Shown here: piece by piece, positions 5,645 to 8,560 of the stretch
Position numbering within the stretch: the first letter of the stretch is position 1
Layout of the letters: every line of letters starts with the position of its first letter
Source: a bacterium UBA3734
GTDB lineage: Bacteria; Bacteroidota; Bacteroidia; Bacteroidales; Bacteroidaceae
NCBI GenBank assembly: GCA_002372575.1
Contig: DFHC01000045.1
Location: 1-8,560 of the forward strand
DNA length: 8,560 bases
Direction of reading: 5' to 3'
Made by a program: the position numbers and the translations under genes
The notes under the pieces: model-generated
What the model was told of the DNA's origin: nothing
Database searches by the model: none
What the model saw: only the letters and a program-made list of their open reading frames with translations

Positions 5645-7306
5645 ATGAAAAAACTTCTTTTAGGCGATGAAGCCATCGCGCAGGGAGCCATAGATGCCGG
5701 ACTAAGCGGTGTTTATGCCTATCCGGGCACTCCCTCGACGGAAATCACCGAGTTTATTCAAGCCTCGCCGCTGGCCAAGGAGCGAGGCATCCACAGCCGT
5801 TGGGCCAGCAACGAAAAGACGGCGATGGAAGCCGCGCTGGGCATGTCGTTCATGGGCAAGCGCGCGCTGGTGTGCATGAAGCATGTCGGCCTGAATGTCT
5901 GTGCCGACCCGTTTGTCAATTCCGCCATGACGGGGGTCAATGGCGGTCTTATTGTGCTCGTGGCCGACGACCCGTCGATGCACTCCTCGCAAGACGAGCA
6001 AGACTCGCGCTTCTACGGAAAATTCGCGATGATGCCCACCTTTGAGCCGAGTTCGCAGCAAGAGGCCTACGACATGATGGCTGTGGCCTTCGACTACAGC
6101 GAGAGGCAGAAACTGCCCGTGCTGATGCGCGTGACGACTCGCATGGCGCACTCGCGTGCCGTGGTTGTGGTGAGCGACGAGCCGCGCAAGGAAAACGCGC
6201 TGAACTACGATGCCGAGGCGTCGAGTTGGGTGCTGTTGCCCGCGAATGCACGTCGCCGCAACGACAAGGTGACGGCACAGCAGGCGGTGCTCGAAGAGGA
6301 TGCGGAAAATTCAGCCTACAACAGCCTTTCAGGCCTCCAACACCTATCACCCAACACCCAACACCCATCACCCATCACCCCACACCCACTCGGCATCATC
6401 GCCAGCGGCATCGCGTATAACTATGTCATGGAAGCACTTGGTGACAATAGCACCGCGCTTCCCGTCCTGAAAATCTCGCAATATCCGCTGCCGAAACGGC
6501 TGGTGCGACGGATGCTCGAATCGTGCGAAAAAGTGCTGATTGCCGAGGAAGGACAGCCCTTCATCGAAGACATCGTGCGCGGCGTAAGCGAAAGCCCGAA
6601 CATCCTCGGCAGACTCGACGGCACGCTGCCCCGAACCGGCGAACTCACGCCCGACGCCGTGAAAAAGGCATTAGCCCTGCTGTCACCCATCACCCAACAT
6701 TCGTCACCCGAGTTTTCGCCCAACGAAAACGTCGTTCCGCGTCCGCCGGCACTCTGCCAGGGCTGCGGCCACCGCGATGTCTATACCGCCCTGAATGAGG
6801 TGCTCAAGGAGTACGAAAATCCGCGTGTCTTCGGCGACATCGGCTGCTACACGCTCGGCTTCCTGCCGCCCTACAAGGCCATCCACTCGTGTGTGGATAT
6901 GGGTGCGTCGATTACGATGGCGAAAGGTGCTGCCGATGCCGGACAGTGGCCGTCGGTGGCCATCATTGGCGACTCCACCTTCACCCATTCGGGCATGACG
7001 GGCCTGCTCGACGCCATCAACGAAGACTCGAACATCACCGTCATCATCAGCGACAACCTCACGACGGGCATGACGGGCGGACAAGACTCGGCGGGCACCA
7101 ACAAGTTCGAGGCCATCTGCCGCGGACTCGGCCTGAGCGACGAGCACCTGCATGTGGTCGTTCCGCTGCCGAAAAACATGCCTGAAATCACCGAAATCTT
7201 GCGTCGTGAAATCAACTACAAGGGCACGAGCGTCATCATTCCGCGTCGCGAGTGCATTCAAACCCTACAACGTCACTTGAAGGAGGTTAAAGGGTTAAAG
7301 AGTTAA
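5645..7306 (+). CDS. iorA: Indolepyruvate ferredoxin oxidoreductase, alpha subunit
   Basis: TPP-dependent catalytic subunit that oxidatively decarboxylates arylpyruvates (indolepyruvate, phenylpyruvate) to arylacetyl-CoA with reduction of ferredoxin. The protein is 553 aa. The N-terminal domain opens with LLLGDEAIAQGAIDAGLSGV and YPGTPSTEI; WASNEKTAMEAALG (53-66) holds the conserved Glu57. A middle domain follows (about 250-335). The C-terminal TPP domain starts PPALCQGCGHRDVY (368-380) and carries GDIGCYTLG (397-405), GDSTFTHSG (442-450) and DNLTTGMTGG (470-479). The C-terminal [4Fe-4S] ferredoxin domain of archaeal IorA is absent; as I recall, Bacteroidetes forms also end about here. Two linkers (residues 232-248 and 347-356) are encoded by in-frame heptamer arrays, which may explain its being about 20 aa longer than relatives. 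The last six residues (VKGLKS) and the stop come from the octamer array at 7286. The start has an A-rich leader behind a good promoter. Confidence 0.95.
   Translation: MKKLLLGDEAIAQGAIDAGLSGVYAYPGTPSTEITEFIQASPLAKERGIHSRWASNEKTAMEAALGMSFMGKRALVCMKHVGLNVCADPFVNSAMTGVNGGLIVLVADDPSMHSSQDEQDSRFYGKFAMMPTFEPSSQQEAYDMMAVAFDYSERQKLPVLMRVTTRMAHSRAVVVVSDEPRKENALNYDAEASSWVLLPANARRRNDKVTAQQAVLEEDAENSAYNSLSGLQHLSPNTQHPSPITPHPLGIIASGIAYNYVMEALGDNSTALPVLKISQYPLPKRLVRRMLESCEKVLIAEEGQPFIEDIVRGVSESPNILGRLDGTLPRTGELTPDAVKKALALLSPITQHSSPEFSPNENVVPRPPALCQGCGHRDVYTALNEVLKEYENPRVFGDIGCYTLGFLPPYKAIHSCVDMGASITMAKGAADAGQWPSVAIIGDSTFTHSGMTGLLDAINEDSNITVIISDNLTTGMTGGQDSAGTNKFEAICRGLGLSDEHLHVVVPLPKNMPEITEILRREINYKGTSVIIPRRECIQTLQRHLKEVKGLKS
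6340..6388. repeat. Heptamer tandem array (WCACCCA x7) inside iorA
   Basis: Seven consecutive 7-nt units: ACACCTA, TCACCCA, ACACCCA, ACACCCA, TCACCCA, TCACCCC, ACACCCA. They encode residues 232-248 of IorA (QHLSPNTQHPSPITPHP), a Pro/His/Ser-rich linker between the N-terminal and middle domains. The reading frame is kept. Confidence 0.9.
6683..6710. repeat. Second WCACCCA heptamer array inside iorA
   Basis: Four 7-nt units: TCACCCA, TCACCCA, ACATTCG, TCACCCG (the third is diverged). They encode residues 347-356 (SPITQHSSPE), in the linker just before the TPP domain. Same repeat family as 6340-6388, in the same orientation. Confidence 0.75.
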
Positions 7307-7325
7307 AGGGTTAAAAGGTTAAGGG
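7286..7325. repeat. Left octamer array (GTTAAAGG x5) flanking the S23 gene
   Basis: Five 8-nt units: GTTAAAGG, GTTAAAGA, GTTAAAGG, GTTAAAAG, GTTAAGGG. The first units encode the last six residues of IorA and its stop (TAA at 7304-7306); the rest forms the leader of the S23 gene. It is the inverted complement of the array at 7683-7717. Confidence 0.9.
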
Positions 7326-7334
7326 GACTGGCTT

Positions 7335-7700
7335 ATGGCAGAAAGTATCATTGGGAACCTCAGTATGAATTTTGCGATACGCATCGTGGAGTTCTACAAA
7401 TTCCTTACGGAAGAAAAAAAGGTTTTCATCATCTCAAAACAACTTCTTCGGTCAGGGACAAGCATTGGCGCCAATGTCAGCGAAGGAGTCTATGCCCAAA
7501 GTCGTGCAGATTTCATCAATAAAATGAGTATCGCCCTAAAGGAAGCCAGCGAATCCGAATTCTGGATAGCCCTATTGTACAAGTCAGAACTAATCGATCA
7601 AAAAACCTACGAATCTCTGGACGATGATATCAAGAGAATCATCGGCACATTAGTAAAAATCATCAATAGCAGTAAAAAAAACAACACTTTAACACTTTAA
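7335..7700 (+). CDS. Four-helix-bundle protein, 23S rRNA intervening-sequence (S23) family
   Basis: A 121-aa protein of the S23/four-helix-bundle family. Members are encoded in 23S rRNA intervening sequences and elsewhere in genomes, and the Avd accessory protein of diversity-generating retroelements has the same fold. Their general function is not established; nucleic-acid binding has been suggested. The hallmark LLRSGTSIGANVSEG is at residues 37-51, followed by the conserved helix FINKMSIALKEASESEFWI (60-78). The N-terminus (MNFAIRIVEFYKFL) and length fit the family. Composition differs from the flanking genes: AT-rich, with more A/T-ending codons. It starts 28 nt after the iorA stop. Its last five residues (NTLTL) and stop are encoded by the right octamer array, 21 nt before iorB. 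No own promoter is obvious, so it is probably carried on the ior transcript. Family call strong, role unknown. Confidence 0.92.
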   Translation: MAESIIGNLSMNFAIRIVEFYKFLTEEKKVFIISKQLLRSGTSIGANVSEGVYAQSRADFINKMSIALKEASESEFWIALLYKSELIDQKTYESLDDDIKRIIGTLVKIINSSKKNNTLTL

Positions 7701-7717
7701 CACCTTAACACTTTAAC
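7683..7717. repeat. Right octamer array (AACACTTT x4), inverted relative to the left array
   Basis: Units AACACTTT, AACACTTT, AACACCTT, AACACTTT and a final AAC. The reverse complement is GTTAAAGT-type octamers in the same register as the left array. Aligned end to end, 29 of 35 positions can form Watson-Crick pairs with 7286-7320. It contains the S23 stop codon (7698-7700) and ends 4 nt before the iorB start. Confidence 0.88.
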
Positions 7718-7721
7718 GTAT

Positions 7722-8294
7722 ATGAAATCCGATATCATCCTTTGCGGCGTGGGCGGACAAGGCATCCTCTCCATCGCCACCATCATCGGCGAGGCCGCCA
7801 TGAACGAAAACCTATACATCAAGCAGGCCGAGGTACACGGAATGTCGCAGCGAGGCGGCGACGTGCAGTCGAACCTGCGCATTTCGAGCGACCCCATCCA
7901 CAGCGACCTCATCGCACGCGGCTCGGCCAACGTCATCATCTCCATGGAGCCGATGGAAGCCCTGCGCTACCTGCCGTGGCTCGCGAAAGACGGTTGGGTC
8001 ATCACCTCGAGCAACCCCTTCAAAAACATCCCGAACTACCCCGACATGGACGTCATCATGGGCGATTTGGCGAAGCTGCCCCACGTCGTCACGCTCGACC
8101 TCGAGCAACTGGCGAAAGACGGCGGCGTGCCCCGCTCGGGCAACGTGATTCTGCTCGGAGCAGCGCAGAAAGCCCTCGGACTGGAGTACGAAAAGCTTGA
8201 AAACGCCATCCGCCGCGTCTTCGGACGCAAGGGCGACGCCGTCGTCGAGGCTAACATCAAGGCCTTGGCCCTGGGACGCGAGGCACAGAAGTAA
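7722..8294 (+). CDS. iorB: Indolepyruvate ferredoxin oxidoreductase, beta subunit
   Basis: A 190-aa subunit of the pyruvate/ketoisovalerate:ferredoxin oxidoreductase gamma-domain family, which pairs with IorA to form active IOR in the cytoplasm. The N-terminus has the glycine-rich GVGGQGIL (9-16). It is followed by the family motif AEVHGMSQRGGDVQSNLR (36-53) and the SMEPMEALRYLPWL helix. Length is normal for IorB. The ATG at 7722 comes directly after the octamer array, with no Shine-Dalgarno sequence. Its leader can in principle pair with the left array, so its translation might depend on how the iorA-S23-iorB RNA folds (inference). It is separated from iorA by the S23 gene. The stop TAA is followed by a strong hairpin 23 nt later. 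Confidence 0.95.
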   Translation: MKSDIILCGVGGQGILSIATIIGEAAMNENLYIKQAEVHGMSQRGGDVQSNLRISSDPIHSDLIARGSANVIISMEPMEALRYLPWLAKDGWVITSSNPFKNIPNYPDMDVIMGDLAKLPHVVTLDLEQLAKDGGVPRSGNVILLGAAQKALGLEYEKLENAIRRVFGRKGDAVVEANIKALALGREAQK

Positions 8295-8317
8295 TCTCTC
8301 GGATTACATAAACATGC

Positions 8318-8360
8318 AAGAAAGACTGCGTTTCTGTCCGTCAGGAACGCAGTCTTTCTT
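8318..8360 (+). terminator. Hairpin terminator after iorB
   Basis: A perfect 15-bp inverted repeat: AAGAAAGACTGCGTT (8318-8332) and its complement (8346-8360). CTG/CAG inside the loop extends the stem and leaves a 5-nt loop (TCCGT). The following sequence is T-rich (to about 8377). The A-rich left side could make it act in both directions. It separates the ior operon from the next gene. Confidence 0.88.
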
Positions 8361-8412
8361 ATATTTATTGATTTTTAACAATCGCAGGCGTCCGTATTAC
8401 CACGTTTTTTCT

Positions 8413-8420
8413 TAATTTTG
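8413..8420 (+). promoter_or_regulatory. Possible promoter (-7 element) for the phenylacetate-CoA ligase gene
   Basis: TAATTTTG matches the TAnnTTTG element and lies between the terminator and the next start codon. No TTTG is present at the expected -33 spacing, so the call rests on one element and position. The leader would be about 80 nt and contains an AGGAG at 8478-8482, too far from the ATG to be its Shine-Dalgarno site. Confidence 0.5.
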
Positions 8421-8507
8421 CCGATTAATAAGCGGGCTGGCGTGCCCACAGCCAAGCAAACACCGCCATTATTCAATAGGAGCATCACACAAAAAACGAA
8501 CAAGATT

Positions 8508-8560
8508 ATGATTTGGAATCCCAACAAGGAATGCATGAGTCGCGACGAGATGAGCGCGCT
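8508..8560 (+). CDS. paaK: Phenylacetate-CoA ligase, N-terminal fragment (runs off the window)
   Basis: Only 17 full codons and part of an 18th are visible, reading MIWNPNKECMSRDEMSA. This closely resembles the N-terminus I recall for Bacteroidetes phenylacetate-CoA ligases, which begin M-(I/L)-W-N-P-(N/x)-E-C-M-SRDE. These AMP-forming enzymes couple arylacetates to CoA and are commonly found next to iorA/iorB. The reaction links free phenylacetate or indoleacetate to the arylacetyl-CoA made or used by IOR. The gene has its own probable promoter and lies beyond a terminator, so it is a separate transcription unit. The identification rests on a short segment plus context. Confidence 0.75.
   Translation, partial: MIWNPNKECMSRDEMSA

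Larger units (their letters stand above)
7286..7717 (+). mobile_element. Putative S23-gene insertion with inverted tandem-repeat arms
   Basis: A 432 bp unit made of the left octamer array, one S23-family gene and the right, complementary octamer array, lying between iorA and iorB, which I would expect to be adjacent. Its interior has about 40% GC (hand count, 7381-7680), against about 63% in a sampled stretch of iorB. There is no transposase and I see no target duplication, so mobility is inference. S23 genes are known as ORFs within 23S rRNA intervening sequences bounded by complementary ends, and this has the same plan outside rRNA. Confidence 0.4.

Noticed and set aside
6340..6388. CRISPR array
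   Set aside because: Units are 7 nt with no spacers; this is a simple tandem repeat within a gene.
7286..7717. Diversity-generating retroelement (S23-family proteins share the Avd fold)
   Set aside because: No reverse transcriptase, template repeat or variable repeat is present in the window; the protein matches ordinary S23 members.
7286..7717. Insertion sequence or MITE with classical terminal inverted repeats
   Set aside because: No transposase and no recognisable target duplication. The ends are tandem arrays rather than single inverted repeats, so I call it only a putative element.
7722..8200. Alternative plus-strand frame over iorB (7742-8200)
   Set aside because: Arg/His-rich shadow of the well-conserved iorB frame.

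Overview
This window looks like a chromosomal segment of a Bacteroidales bacterium, plausibly Prevotellaceae. Three things suggest this: promoter elements of the Bacteroidetes form (TTTG, about 20 bp, then TAnnTTTG), A-rich leaders in place of strong Shine-Dalgarno sites, and protein sequences close to what I recall of Bacteroides/Prevotella homologues. Most coding DNA is fairly GC-rich. One gene, at 7335-7700, is clearly AT-richer than its neighbours.

Left part (1-5489): the end of a plus-strand acyl-CoA thioesterase gene meets, tail to tail and with a 43 bp overlap, a minus-strand transport operon. In transcription order the operon runs from a 606-aa ABC exporter half (5489-3669), through a 622-aa ABC exporter half (3558-1690), to a MATE-family efflux protein (1652-345). 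The two ABC halves have complementary departures from consensus: one has Asp for the catalytic Glu and Gln for the switch His, the other has LSQGE in the signature motif. This is the pattern of a heterodimeric TM287/288-type exporter with one degenerate ATP site.

Centre (5490-5644): a 155 bp divergent promoter region serves the transport operon leftward and the ior operon rightward.

Right part (5645-8560): iorA and iorB encode the two subunits of indolepyruvate (arylpyruvate):ferredoxin oxidoreductase. A strong hairpin terminator follows, then the first 18 codons of a phenylacetate-CoA ligase gene. IOR makes arylacetyl-CoA from arylpyruvates, and the ligase connects arylacetyl-CoA with free arylacetate. 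The set therefore belongs to aromatic amino-acid fermentation, or run in reverse, to aromatic amino-acid synthesis from arylacetates.

The most unusual part is between iorA and iorB. A small gene for a four-helix-bundle protein of the 23S rRNA intervening-sequence (S23) family sits there. It is flanked by octamer tandem-repeat arrays that are inverted complements of each other. The arrays supply the last codons and stop of iorA, the last codons and stop of the S23 gene, and the leader of iorB. It resembles an rRNA intervening sequence, but placed in a protein-coding operon. Other 7-8 bp tandem arrays of different sequence occur in the window: two inside iorA in frame, one inside the 622-aa ABC gene in frame, and one between the two ABC genes.
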